Positions 1-7,844 of a stretch of 64,000 bases of DNA are shown here, one piece after another. Below the pieces are notes generated by a model that saw only the letters and a list, made by a program, of their open reading frames with translations, was not told the DNA's origin and did no database searches. Location of the stretch: assembly GCA_965218625.1 (NCBI GenBank), contig CBDCLG010000013.1:160807-224806 (forward strand). Direction: 5' to 3'. The DNA is from Bin5 sp965218625. Its GTDB lineage: Bacteria; Chloroflexota; Anaerolineae; Caldilineales; Caldilineaceae. Both the position numbers and the translations under genes were made by a program. The first letter of the stretch is position 1; every line of letters starts with the position of its first letter.

Positions 1-578
1 TCGTGGCCGAGGGCCTGGACGGTCTCGATGTCGCCGAGGAAGTAACGCAGCCAGTCGAAGAGATGGGTGCTCTGTTCGACGACCTGGCCGGCGCTGACAG
101 CGAAGACGCCCCACCAGGGATGGCCGGAGGGCATGCGGGCCATGAAGCGGCCTAGGCCCATGCTGAGTTCGCGTCCCTGGACCAGCTCTTTGGCGCGTTC
201 GGTGATGTCGGAGTAGCGGGCCATGTAGCCGACCTGGTTGATGCATCCGCTGCCGGCGACGGCGGCCTCGGTGCGGCGGGCGGTTTCGATGTCCATGGCG
301 ACGGGCTTGGCGACGAAAACATGGGCGCCGGCTTCGACGGCGTCGATGGTCTGTGTATCGTGGGCGGCGGGGGGAATGGCGACGAAGACGGCGTCGAGCG
401 CTTCCTGCGCCAGCATCTGGCGGTGGTCGGTGTAGGAGGCGCAGCCCTGTTCGCCGGAGACGCGAGCGGCGGTCTCAGGATTGATGTCGCAGATGGCGGC
501 CACTGGGCGATTGAGCATTGCGAGGCTGCCGAGGTAGTTGCGGGCGATGCTCCCGACGCCGATGAATCCGATGCGCAT
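1..578 (-). CDS. Gfo/Idh/MocA-family NAD(P)-dependent oxidoreductase (C-terminus cut by window edge)
   Basis: The first 192 codons are visible. The N-terminus has a Rossmann dinucleotide-binding signature, GVGSIA at residues 7-12, followed by a beta-alpha fold and an 'AKP' motif near residue 100 that corresponds to the family's E-K-P catalytic-lysine segment. The downstream part (QVVEQSTHLFDWLRY) matches the substrate-binding half of the family, where a histidine normally helps catalysis. Members oxidise or reduce sugars, inositols and related polyols in the cytoplasm. The gene lies 92 nt downstream of the desaturase-Rieske fusion on the same strand, so the two may be co-transcribed. The substrate cannot be read from the sequence. 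Confidence 0.9.
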   Translation of the reverse strand, partial: MRIGFIGVGSIARNYLGSLAMLNRPVAAICDINPETAARVSGEQGCASYTDHRQMLAQEALDAVFVAIPPAAHDTQTIDAVEAGAHVFVAKPVAMDIETARRTEAAVAGSGCINQVGYMARYSDITERAKELVQGRELSMGLGRFMARMPSGHPWWGVFAVSAGQVVEQSTHLFDWLRYFLGDIETVQALGH

Positions 579-670
579 TCTATTTGTCCCTCGTGGTTCC
601 GCGTAATTTCTCGTTCGTGCGTGCGGGACAGGGATGAAAGGGCCCGGTCCCGTGGCCGGCGCGCCGGGGT

Positions 671-2077
671 TCAGCCGACGCGGAGGTAGAGCGTGTTGCC
701 GCGGCGTTCGACGGGATAGGTCTCCAGGTGGTCGCAGGCGGGGGCGCGCAGGGCGCGGCCGGTGGCGACGTCGAAACGGCCGTTGTGGAGCGGGCATTCG
801 ACGACGCCGTCGATGACGAGGCCGTCGGCGAGATAGGCATATTCATGGGTACAGAGGCCGTCGGTGGCGTAGAAGCGGTCGTCCTTGAGGCGGTAGACGG
901 CGAAGGTACGGCTGCCGTGGTCGATGCGGATGACGTCTTCTTGCTCGATGTCCTCGACGGGGCCGACTTCGATCCATTCGCCGGCGGCTTCGGGGGCGCT
1001 GGCTACTTCGGCATCCTCGGTCTCGGGGTCTCTTGGAATGGCACGCGGGATGACGTATTCGGGCTGGCCGGTTGCCTGTTTGATCAGGGCGGGAATCATC
1101 TCTTTGTAGCACTGCCAGAGGCTGGTGTAGGCCGGGGGCATCTGGTCCTTGACGGCCTCGTGCAGCTTGGGCAGGGCGTGGTAGGGGGTCATCGGCATCG
1201 AGTGATGCTCGATGTGGTACTGCATATTCATATAGAGGAAGGCGAAGACCGGGTTGATGAAGACTGTGCGCGTGTTTTGGCGGTGGTCGTAGGTGTCTTC
1301 GCCGAGGCCGGCGTGCTGGGTAAGGCCGAGGAAGTGGTGCAGCCAGCCGCCGTAGAAGCGGGGCAGGAGGACGAACATCATGGGCAGGAAGCTGCCGATG
1401 GCGATCGACCAGATTGCGACGGCGGCAAGGATGGCGATGTAGATGCGGCTGGACAGGTACATCTTGGGCAGCTCGCGTTCGGGCATGAAGTCGAGCACAT
1501 GGTCGCTGGGTCGGCCGGCGGCGTTGCGGATGACGCGCCAGACTTCGGGCGGGCCGCTGCGGAGGTAGAAGAAGTCCATCAGGATTTTGAGCAGGTCGGC
1601 GGGTCGCTGGACCTGGATTTCGGGGTCGCGGCCGACGATGTAGGTGTGGGTATGGTGGCGGGAGTGGCTCCAGCGCCACATGATGCCCTCGCGCAGGGTC
1701 AAGAAGGCGCATATGTGGAAGAGCGCCTCGTTGAGCCAGCGGGTCCTGAAGGGAGTGCCGTGGCCGCACTCGTGCCAGGCGGCGTCGGAGGAGGAGTAGA
1801 TGGTGCCGTAGACGAGGAAGGCAGGGATTGCCCACCAGGTGCCCCAGGAGAGGAAGGCGAGGTAGCCGCTGGCGGCGAGGAGGACGAACCAGAGGCCGAA
1901 GTGCCAGAGGGCGGGTCCGTCGCGGCGCTGCATGATTTCGCGCATCTGCTGGCGGGAGAGGTTTGGCCGCCACCAGTTTTCTTCCATGCGCGATTCGATG
2001 CGGTCGCCGGCGAGCTCAACGGCGTCGCGGTGGCCGCCGGAGAGGCTGTAATCTCTCTGAAAGGTCTGCACAGCCAT
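671..2077 (-). CDS. Membrane fatty-acid-desaturase/hydroxylase domain fused to a C-terminal Rieske ferredoxin domain
   Basis: A 468-residue two-domain protein. Residues 55-340 form a membrane di-iron desaturase-type domain with its three histidine boxes: HECGH (102-106), HSRHH (138-142) and HIEHH (288-292). Hydrophobic segments lie near 58-95 and 213-240. A linker rich in Glu and Ala (345-365) leads to a Rieske [2Fe-2S] domain with ligands Cys409/His411 and Cys428/His431. The Rieske domain probably feeds electrons to the di-iron site, so the protein would be a self-sufficient oxygenase that still needs a reductase. MocD (desaturase-like) and MocE (Rieske) of rhizopine catabolism are separate proteins with the same two activities; here they are one chain beside a MocA-family gene. 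The substrate is unknown. Confidence 0.9.
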   Translation of the reverse strand: MAVQTFQRDYSLSGGHRDAVELAGDRIESRMEENWWRPNLSRQQMREIMQRRDGPALWHFGLWFVLLAASGYLAFLSWGTWWAIPAFLVYGTIYSSSDAAWHECGHGTPFRTRWLNEALFHICAFLTLREGIMWRWSHSRHHTHTYIVGRDPEIQVQRPADLLKILMDFFYLRSGPPEVWRVIRNAAGRPSDHVLDFMPERELPKMYLSSRIYIAILAAVAIWSIAIGSFLPMMFVLLPRFYGGWLHHFLGLTQHAGLGEDTYDHRQNTRTVFINPVFAFLYMNMQYHIEHHSMPMTPYHALPKLHEAVKDQMPPAYTSLWQCYKEMIPALIKQATGQPEYVIPRAIPRDPETEDAEVASAPEAAGEWIEVGPVEDIEQEDVIRIDHGSRTFAVYRLKDDRFYATDGLCTHEYAYLADGLVIDGVVECPLHNGRFDVATGRALRAPACDHLETYPVERRGNTLYLRVG

Positions 2078-2297
2078 GGAGGGTCTCCTTTCAACTAGGC
2101 GAGAATCGGTTCGAAGGGTCTATGCGGGCAGAGACGGTCTTTGCGGGCGTGATACGGTCAAGTTGGGGGCTGCGGGCGGCCTTGGCCGCAGCCGTGTTGT
2201 CGCGGTCGGCGCGTCCTTTGGGGCCGGCCGCGCGGGGAGGTCGTGTGATTTGGCTCATTGTACATGGAAACGGGGGATTATGCATCTATGGGAACGG

Positions 2298-2374
2298 CAG
2301 TGGTCAGTGGTCAGTGGTCAGTGGTCAGTTGCCGGTTGCCGGTTGCCAGTTGCCAGTGGTCAGTTGCCAGTGGG
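2298..2374. repeat. Heptanucleotide tandem repeat, 11 units
   Basis: Eleven consecutive 7-mers. The unit starts as CAGTGGT (four copies), then changes to CAGTTGC and CGGTTGC variants and back. The 7-base period is exact throughout, with substitutions and no length changes. It lies in non-coding DNA. It resembles the short tandemly repeated repetitive sequences known from cyanobacteria. Confidence 0.9.
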
Positions 2375-2712
2375 CGTGTTTGGGCGTACTTTTTCAATTT
2401 TTCTGAACGGAATGTCTTTTTTTGCGTGCAGGTGGCATGGGTCGTTGCTGGTCGCATATTTTCGGACCTTTTTGGACTCTTTTTTGCTTCTTTGTATCGC
2501 ATGACTCTCTTCGCGGTCGTGCGTGATTCGGCAGTGGTTCGTGTTGCTATACGCGCGTTTTGAACGGGTTTTGTCGTGGGTTTTTCATTTTTCCCGTCTG
2601 CTTGGGCCTTTTGTAAGCGGTTGGTGCGAGCCAGGAATGGCGTGTTTGCTAGTAGCGTAGCATGGTTTTCGGGCTCTCGCTATTGGGGGCCTTTGGGGGA
2701 GGAATCTCTTGT

Positions 2713-2747
2713 AGTTCCGAGTTCCGAGTTCCGAGTTCCGAGTTTCC
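2713..2747. repeat. Heptanucleotide tandem repeat, 5 units
   Basis: Four exact AGTTCCG units followed by AGTTTCC. The period is again 7 and each unit begins with AGT, as in the tract 340 bases upstream when that tract is read one base later. Confidence 0.88.
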
Positions 2748-3050
2748 AGTTGGCCGCTTCGAGCTCCTGTTGTTCACGATGAGGCCGTCGGTAGTTCGTG
2801 TTTTGAGCGGCCGTGGCCTGGATCTTGGCGGCCCTCTGTGTGATTGGCTTGCAGAGGCTTTACTCGCGAGGTGGTATGGCGACGGCCAAATCGGTTGGCC
2901 GTCGGGGGCGGTGCGGAGGGATTTCCCTGGCGCAAGGGAGGCCGCTTGCGGCCGACCGCCCATTTTGGGCGTGATGGCGCGTGGCATGGAAATATTGTAC
3001 TGCGGGATTGGAGCTTTTGCAGGGGCGGAGCGAACTGAGGCGTGCGGGGA

Positions 3051-4016
3051 TCAGCGTTCGTTCAGAGAGGTCCAGCCGCGGCCGGGCATGGCGGGGCGAG
3101 TCTGTTCGTAGCGGGTGCGTACCTGTTTGAAGTGTTCGGCGGAGCGGACTTCGCGGGCGGGGTCGCTGGGGTCGCGGATGACGAAATCGGCTTCGGGAGG
3201 GTAGCAGGCCATGGTGACGGGGTCGCGTTCGGGGGTGTAGACGGCGGGGTCTTCGCCGACGTTGTTGGGGACGTCGGCGCCCTGGTAGCGGAGGTCGACG
3301 CTCCAGCGCACGATGTCGGAGGTGTTGGCGAACGAGGCGTGGGGGGTGAGGTTGGTGAGGAGGAGGACGTCGCCGGCCTTCATGGGCATGACGACGGGTT
3401 TGGCGGCGGGCAGGTGGTCGGAAGGGACTTCGAGGAAGCCGACGTGGCCGCCGGTGAAGTGGCGGAGGATGCCATCGGTGTGGACGGTGGGGATGACGTG
3501 GAGGCAGCCGTTTTCGAGGGTGGCGTCGACGAGGGGAAGCCAGCAGGTGACGATGAGATGGCGGTCGCAGTGGGCGAGGGTGTAGCCGGCGTCCTGGTGC
3601 CAGGGGACTTCGCCGCGGTCCCAGCCGGGCAGCTTGGGGCGGATGCGGTAGACGGAGGAGCCGACGATATCGGAGCCGACGAGGCTTTCGATGCAGGAGA
3701 GGAGAGGGGCGTGGCGGATGGTCTGCAGCATGGCCGGCCCCTTGAAGCCGCCGCCGCCTTTGCCCATGACAGCGAGGGCGATGCGCTCGCCGGCGGCTGG
3801 GTTTTCGGCATGGATGGAGGCGAGCCGCCGGCCGAAGGGTTGCTGGCGGTAGAGGGGCGAGAGCTGTCCGGCGGCGTGGCGGGCGATCGCCTCGCGGTCG
3901 ATGATTTCGGTTATGGCGGCGCGCAGCGACTGCAGGTCATCTTCGCAGAAGATACCGGGTTTCAGAAGGTAGCCGCGGCTGTGGAAACTGCGCAGTTCTT
4001 CCTGGGTCAGACTCAT
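3051..4016 (-). CDS. Phytanoyl-CoA dioxygenase (PhyH) family Fe(II)/2-oxoglutarate-dependent oxygenase
   Basis: This 321-residue protein has the cupin-type oxygenase iron site: His140-x-Asp142 in 'WHQD', a distal His226 in 'LTPHAS', and a following Arg (237 or 243) placed to bind 2-oxoglutarate. Length and architecture fit bacterial PhyH-family enzymes, which hydroxylate small or lipid-derived substrates in the cytoplasm. It lies 29 nt downstream of a second PhyH-family gene on the same strand, so the two are probably one operon from the promoter at 5163-5191. The two are clearly different in sequence, so they probably act on different substrates or in consecutive steps. Confidence 0.9.
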   Translation of the reverse strand: MSLTQEELRSFHSRGYLLKPGIFCEDDLQSLRAAITEIIDREAIARHAAGQLSPLYRQQPFGRRLASIHAENPAAGERIALAVMGKGGGGFKGPAMLQTIRHAPLLSCIESLVGSDIVGSSVYRIRPKLPGWDRGEVPWHQDAGYTLAHCDRHLIVTCWLPLVDATLENGCLHVIPTVHTDGILRHFTGGHVGFLEVPSDHLPAAKPVVMPMKAGDVLLLTNLTPHASFANTSDIVRWSVDLRYQGADVPNNVGEDPAVYTPERDPVTMACYPPEADFVIRDPSDPAREVRSAEHFKQVRTRYEQTRPAMPGRGWTSLNER

Positions 4017-4045
4017 GGGCCGGCGTGTATCTGGGAGCCCGGGCG

Positions 4046-5089
4046 TCAGGCGGGCGCGCTGACTTCGGCAAGTACGTCGCGGGCCTTCTGGGCGTCCTCC
4101 GAAGTTGGATCGTTATTGATCACTCGCCGGAGCCTGAGGAGGGCCTGGTCGTGGCCATCGCGGGCCAGGTCGAGCGCTTCGGCGAAGCCGCGTTCTCTGT
4201 AGGTGGAGTCGAAGGCGACGACGGGGTTGTCGACCTCTTGCCAATAGTATTGATATTCGTCGGCTTCCCAGTCCTGGTAGACCTGTTCCCAGCTGAGGCC
4301 GCTGGGGCCGTGGGGATCGAGCATGTGCTCGGCGATGAGGTCGCCGACGGCGAGGTAGCGGTTGTCGAGTGAGAGGCGCAGCTTGTCCTCGGTCTCGTTG
4401 GGGAGTGCGCCGTGGATGGTGAGGGCGGGGAAGATGAGCGTGTCGCCGGCCTCGTAGTCGGTCGAGTACCAGGTAGGGTCGATCTCCTCTTCTTCTTCGA
4501 CATTGACGACGAGGCCGCCGGCGCCGAGGGAGAAGTGATGGTCGAGGACGCGTTCGACCTTGTGGGAGCCGGGGATTACGGCGAGGCCGCCGAGATCGAT
4601 GGGGCAGTCGCCGATGGGGGCCCAGCTGGTGAGGGTCTCGTAGTTGCCCTGGAAGTGGACGAAGTCCTGGTGGATGGGGGTTGTATGTTCGGTGTACTGG
4701 GGGAACCAGATGCGAGCGATCTGCTGCGGATGGGGCATGGCGGGCCGGCCCATGATTTTTTCGATCATGGTTGTGACTTCGGGCCAGTGGCCGGCGCGGT
4801 GGAAGGCTTCGAGCTTGTAGACTTGTCGGTAGCCGGCGGTGTACTCGCTGTCGCCCTCGGTGCACTGTTTGGAGACGTCGGCGATGCCGTCAACGGGGTC
4901 GGTGTCGGGCAGGAGCCATCCAACCTCCTGGATGCGGGTCATCATTACTTCGCGCAGCTCCCACATTTTGTCGGGATCCTGCATGCGTTTGAAGAAGAGG
5001 TAGCCTTCGTCAGCGATGCGGCGCTGCAGCTCGGCGGAATCGTCGATGGCGTCGTTTGACACGCGCAATTCGCGGACTTCCACAGCCAT
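4046..5089 (-). CDS. Phytanoyl-CoA dioxygenase (PhyH) family protein, first gene of a PhyH pair
   Basis: Start chosen at 5089 (MAVEVREL), giving 347 residues, because AAAGGA sits about 7 nt upstream; an upstream in-frame extension would run into the promoter. Iron ligands are His140-x-Asp142 (IHQD) and His226 (IHGALP), with Arg238 or Arg244 for 2-oxoglutarate. An acidic loop rich in Glu (198-204) precedes the distal histidine. The C-terminal region from about 290 is an extra helical tail. It belongs to the large environmental PhyH group, whose members hydroxylate diverse small molecules; the substrate cannot be inferred here. Confidence 0.88.
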   Translation of the reverse strand: MAVEVRELRVSNDAIDDSAELQRRIADEGYLFFKRMQDPDKMWELREVMMTRIQEVGWLLPDTDPVDGIADVSKQCTEGDSEYTAGYRQVYKLEAFHRAGHWPEVTTMIEKIMGRPAMPHPQQIARIWFPQYTEHTTPIHQDFVHFQGNYETLTSWAPIGDCPIDLGGLAVIPGSHKVERVLDHHFSLGAGGLVVNVEEEEEIDPTWYSTDYEAGDTLIFPALTIHGALPNETEDKLRLSLDNRYLAVGDLIAEHMLDPHGPSGLSWEQVYQDWEADEYQYYWQEVDNPVVAFDSTYRERGFAEALDLARDGHDQALLRLRRVINNDPTSEDAQKARDVLAEVSAPA

Positions 5090-5162
5090 GGGATTATCCT
5101 TTCGCATGCGGGCGCTCGGAGGCGACTCCGTTCCCGAAAAATGGGGCCTTGGGCTGTCAGAA

Positions 5163-5191
5163 ATTATAGTAGAAGAGAGAGTCAGAGTCAA
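5163..5191 (-). promoter_or_regulatory. Sigma-70-type promoter for the PhyH gene pair
   Basis: Read on the minus strand: TTGACT (5186-5191), a 17-base spacer, then TATAAT (5163-5168). This is a near-perfect consensus with optimal spacing, placed 74 bases upstream of the chosen start codon at 5089. It supports treating 5089 and not 5191 as the translation start. Confidence 0.8.
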
Positions 5192-5369
5192 CCAGAGTAC
5201 GGGGAGGCAGGAGGGCTATGGGAGGGGTGAGCGGCTCTGGCAAAGGCGGCGGTGGAGGCGAGGGAAGGTCCGGGCGGCGCGAAATTGCCGGTGGTGGTGT
5301 GCACGGGAAGGGTGATAGAATGAAAGTTCACACGGAATCGAACAGTCAGTCACGAATGGAGCGGCAGAA

Positions 5370-5933
5370 ATGAAGGAATCGGGGCGGAATGTGATATTCA
5401 GTGAGCGGTTCGACGGTGGGTTGGATGCGGGCTGGCGATGGATCCGGGAGGACCCGGACCGCTGGCGGCTGTGTGAGGGCGGGCTGGAGATCATGGTAGA
5501 GCCGGGGCTGGCTGACACGGTCAAGAATGCGTTGGTGCGGGCGGCGCCGGACCGGGAGGATGGGCCGTATGCGATCGAGGTGACGATTTTCAACTATACG
5601 GCGCCGACGCAGCAGTACGAGCAGGGGGGCATCACGTGGTACCAGGAGGGCGAGCCTGTGTTCAAGGAGGTGAAGGAGCTGGTGGACGGCGTGCTGTGCA
5701 TCATCCCGGGCGGCAATCCGGTGCCGACGGAGGGGGTGCGGCTGCGGCTGGTTGTGGACGAGGACTCATGGGAGGCGCAGTTCCGTGCGCCGGGCGCGGC
5801 TGAGTATGAGATGGCAGGGGCGGGCGACCTGCCGCCGGGCGAGGAGGAGGAGGTGAGCATCCAGTGCTACAACGGGCCGCCGGGCGCGGAGCACTGGATT
5901 CGTTTCGAGGATTTTCGGATTGTGCGGCTATAG
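5370..5933 (+). CDS. DUF1349-like (concanavalin-A-like fold) protein
   Basis: 187 residues with no signal peptide. The order of segments (an N-terminal 'F.ERFDGGLDAGWRWIREDP' type opening, then a 'YEQGGITWY' strand and a late 'AEHWIRFEDFRI' strand) resembles the DUF1349 / beta-xylosidase C-terminal-like family, a beta-sandwich of unclear function often found in sugar-active loci. GGAG lies about 9 nt before the ATG. The 3' end overlaps the convergent S51 peptidase gene by 6 nt. It could bind a carbohydrate, but no catalytic residues are recognisable. Confidence 0.75.
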   Translation: MKESGRNVIFSERFDGGLDAGWRWIREDPDRWRLCEGGLEIMVEPGLADTVKNALVRAAPDREDGPYAIEVTIFNYTAPTQQYEQGGITWYQEGEPVFKEVKELVDGVLCIIPGGNPVPTEGVRLRLVVDEDSWEAQFRAPGAAEYEMAGAGDLPPGEEEEVSIQCYNGPPGAEHWIRFEDFRIVRL

Positions 5934-6662
5934 GGATCGCTGGACCCAAGGATTCTCGGGAAGGGTAAACTCGTCGCCGGGGCGGTAGGTCTCGGGTTGG
6001 GTGATGGGCTGGTCAGGGGGGTAGAGGGTGACATTGCCGCCGCCGTGCACGGTCCACTCGAAGACACTTTGGCCGCTGATCGCGCCTGTTTCTTCGTCGA
6101 TACCGACCAGGGTTGCGTCGGGCAGCAGGGCGCGCAAGGATTTCGCCCAGTTCTGGCCGAAATTGTTGTGGTGAGGCAGGACGCAAGCATTTTCTATCAG
6201 CCCCAGGCCGTGCACAACCTGCTGCGTGCGCGGGTCGTAGAGATGGTCGCAGAGGACCATTGCGCCGGCGCTGCTTCCGGCGAGTACCGCGCCCTGTGCA
6301 TGTGCGGTCAGAACTGCTTCCCAGGCAGGTGTATCCCTAAGCGTTTCACAAAGATATCGGGGGAAACCGCCTAGAAGGTAAATGAGCCGCGCTGCGGCCA
6401 GCGGTTCGATTGTGGCGTCGTTCTCGGCTGAGTCTCGGTCAATCAGCGGGACTATCTCTACATTTGTAGCGCCGAGACTTGTGAACCAGCGGCGGCCATT
6501 TTCGCCGGCGCGCTGGTGGTTGTTGTCGGGCGCGGCGGCGGTGGGCAGGATGACGATGGGCGCGTCGGGGCCGCCGGCGAGCTCGAAGCAGCGCATGTCG
6601 GGCAGGGCCATCTGTCCGCCAAACTCGGCGCCGCCCTCCAGAGCGATGTGTCCGTAATCCAT
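5928..6662 (-). CDS. Cyanophycinase-like peptidase, S51 (class I glutamine-amidotransferase-like fold)
   Basis: 244 residues. The nucleophile elbow GSSAGA is at 129-134, so the catalytic serine is Ser131. Downstream 'LPHHNNFGQ' (162-170) supplies a candidate histidine. An early 'IVILPTAAA' strand and 'YLLGGFPRYL' (95-104) match the S51 family. Members include cyanophycinase and dipeptidase E, which hydrolyse aspartyl peptides. No cyanophycin synthetase is in view, so a general aspartyl dipeptidase-like role is as likely. The gene follows the ABC permease by 84 nt on the same strand; a small hairpin with a 7-bp stem lies between them at 6704-6721. Confidence 0.85.
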   Translation of the reverse strand: MDYGHIALEGGAEFGGQMALPDMRCFELAGGPDAPIVILPTAAAPDNNHQRAGENGRRWFTSLGATNVEIVPLIDRDSAENDATIEPLAAARLIYLLGGFPRYLCETLRDTPAWEAVLTAHAQGAVLAGSSAGAMVLCDHLYDPRTQQVVHGLGLIENACVLPHHNNFGQNWAKSLRALLPDATLVGIDEETGAISGQSVFEWTVHGGGNVTLYPPDQPITQPETYRPGDEFTLPENPWVQRSL

Positions 6663-6746
6663 TTTAAACTTTCCCCAATTCTGGCTTAAGCAGAGACGGG
6701 TGAAGACCGGTCCTCCGGTCTACTCGGCGCGCCCGCGGGCGAGTGC

Positions 6747-7622
6747 CTACCCTTTGACCGCGCCGGCGGTGAGGCCGGAGACGATGTAGCGCTGCATCGC
6801 GAGATAGAATGCCACGGGCAGGATGGAGAAGACAAGGCCGGCGGCCATGTACTGCTCGACGGGGGTCTGGGCGATGGCTTTTAGGGTGGAGAGGCCGACC
6901 GAGGCGGGCATGAAGTCGCCGCTGCTGAGCATGATGCCGGCGTAGAGGTATTCGTTCCAGGCGAAGAAGAAGGCGACGACGGCGACGGCGGCGAGGCCGG
7001 GCGCGGAGAGGGGGAGGACGATGCGCCAGAGGGCGCCGAGCTCGGAGCTGCCGTCGACGACCGAGGCGTCGAGGACCTCGGGAGGGACGTTGTCGAAGAC
7101 GCCTTTAAGGATCCAGATGCAGATGGGGAGGATGAAGGCGGCGTCAATGAGGGCGAGGGAGGGGATACTGTTGAGCATGTTGAGGCGGCGGTAGATGATG
7201 TAGAGGGGGATGAGGATGAGGACTTCGGGGAGCATCTGGGTGACGAGGAGGAAGAGGCCGAAGAGGTTGCGGCCGCGCCAGCGCAGGCTGGAGAGGGCGT
7301 AGGCGCCAAGGACGGAGAGGGCCATGCAGAGGAGCATAGTCATGGCGGCGATGAGGAAGGAGTTGCGCAACCAGCGGGCGATTGGGTGCTCGCTGAATAG
7401 CTCGGCGAACTGGTCGAAGAAGAGCTCTTGCGGGAGGAGGGGCGGGGGGAAGCGCAGGATGTAGCTGCTGGGCTGGAAGGTGCTGATCATCATCCAGTAC
7501 AGGGGGAAGAAGGTGATGAAGGAGACGACAATAACGGACGCGTAGAGGACGATGCGGTTGAGCAGGCGGCGCGCGTGCAGCCTGGGCCTGGTCGTGTGGG
7601 CGCTGCCGGCGGCGGTGGTCAT
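6747..7622 (-). CDS. Sugar ABC transporter permease, MalG/UgpE type
   Basis: 291 residues with six predicted membrane helices: about 24-46, 88-112, 119-145, 156-175, 208-230 and 258-280. The EAA loop that docks the ATPase is at 181-209 (PEVLDASVVDGS... LPLSAPG). The family pairs with a MalF-type permease, a solute-binding lipoprotein and a MalK-type ATPase to import sugars or glycerol-phosphate. The partner permease lies one base upstream but is truncated by an insertion sequence, and no binding protein or ATPase is visible, so this permease is probably an orphan of a broken importer. Confidence 0.92.
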   Translation of the reverse strand: MTTAAGSAHTTRPRLHARRLLNRIVLYASVIVVSFITFFPLYWMMISTFQPSSYILRFPPPLLPQELFFDQFAELFSEHPIARWLRNSFLIAAMTMLLCMALSVLGAYALSSLRWRGRNLFGLFLLVTQMLPEVLILIPLYIIYRRLNMLNSIPSLALIDAAFILPICIWILKGVFDNVPPEVLDASVVDGSSELGALWRIVLPLSAPGLAAVAVVAFFFAWNEYLYAGIMLSSGDFMPASVGLSTLKAIAQTPVEQYMAAGLVFSILPVAFYLAMQRYIVSGLTAGAVKG

Positions 7623-7623
7623 A

Positions 7624-7844
7624 TCAGTAGGCGTCCTGGGTGCGGCGGGCCTGCATGAAGATAAAGATAAGAGCTACGACGAGGGAAACGACAAATCCGG
7701 CGACGCCGAGCGCGGTGGCGTAGGAATAGTCGTAGAAGCGGAAGGCGGTATTGAAGATGCGGATGACGATGGTTTCGGTCGTGCCGGAAGGGCCGCCACC
7801 GGTCATGAGGAAGATGATTGTGAACTGTTTGAAGGAGAAGTGCA
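7624..7844 (-). pseudogene. C-terminal remnant of a MalF/UgpA-type sugar ABC permease
   Basis: About 70 codons remain. They encode the last two helices of a MalF-type permease: 'FLMTGGGPSGTTETIVIRIF' followed by 'YATALGVAGFVVSLVVALIF'. The reading frame ends 1 nt before the MalG-type gene, the tight coupling expected of an intact permease pair. The upstream side is lost exactly where the left end of an IS3-family element begins (about 7845); the few codons reading on into the element are not native. The N-terminal four helices and any binding-protein gene are absent from the window. Confidence 0.85.

Larger units (their letters stand above)
2098..3050. other. Non-coding interval of about 950 bases with two heptanucleotide repeat tracts
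   Basis: No open frame here shows a recognisable domain, and the short frames overlap one another in several phases and run through simple repeats. Base composition is less GC-rich than the flanking genes, with T-rich stretches around 2390-2600. The interval separates the start of the desaturase-Rieske gene from the end of the first phytanoyl-CoA-dioxygenase-like gene, both on the minus strand. Apart from the two repeat tracts listed separately, I see no RNA gene or clear promoter. Confidence 0.6.

Noticed and set aside
728..2098. Long open frame antisense to the desaturase-Rieske gene
   Set aside because: It is rich in Gly, Val, Ala and Asp with no domain, and mirrors a gene with complete histidine boxes and Rieske ligands. 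High GC suppresses stops on the opposite strand.
2298..2374. CRISPR array
   Set aside because: The repeat unit is 7 bases with no spacers; it is a simple tandem repeat.
3042..4202. Plus-strand open frame over the PhyH pair
   Set aside because: Composition is typical of an antisense shadow and it has no recognisable motif; the minus frames carry clear iron ligands.
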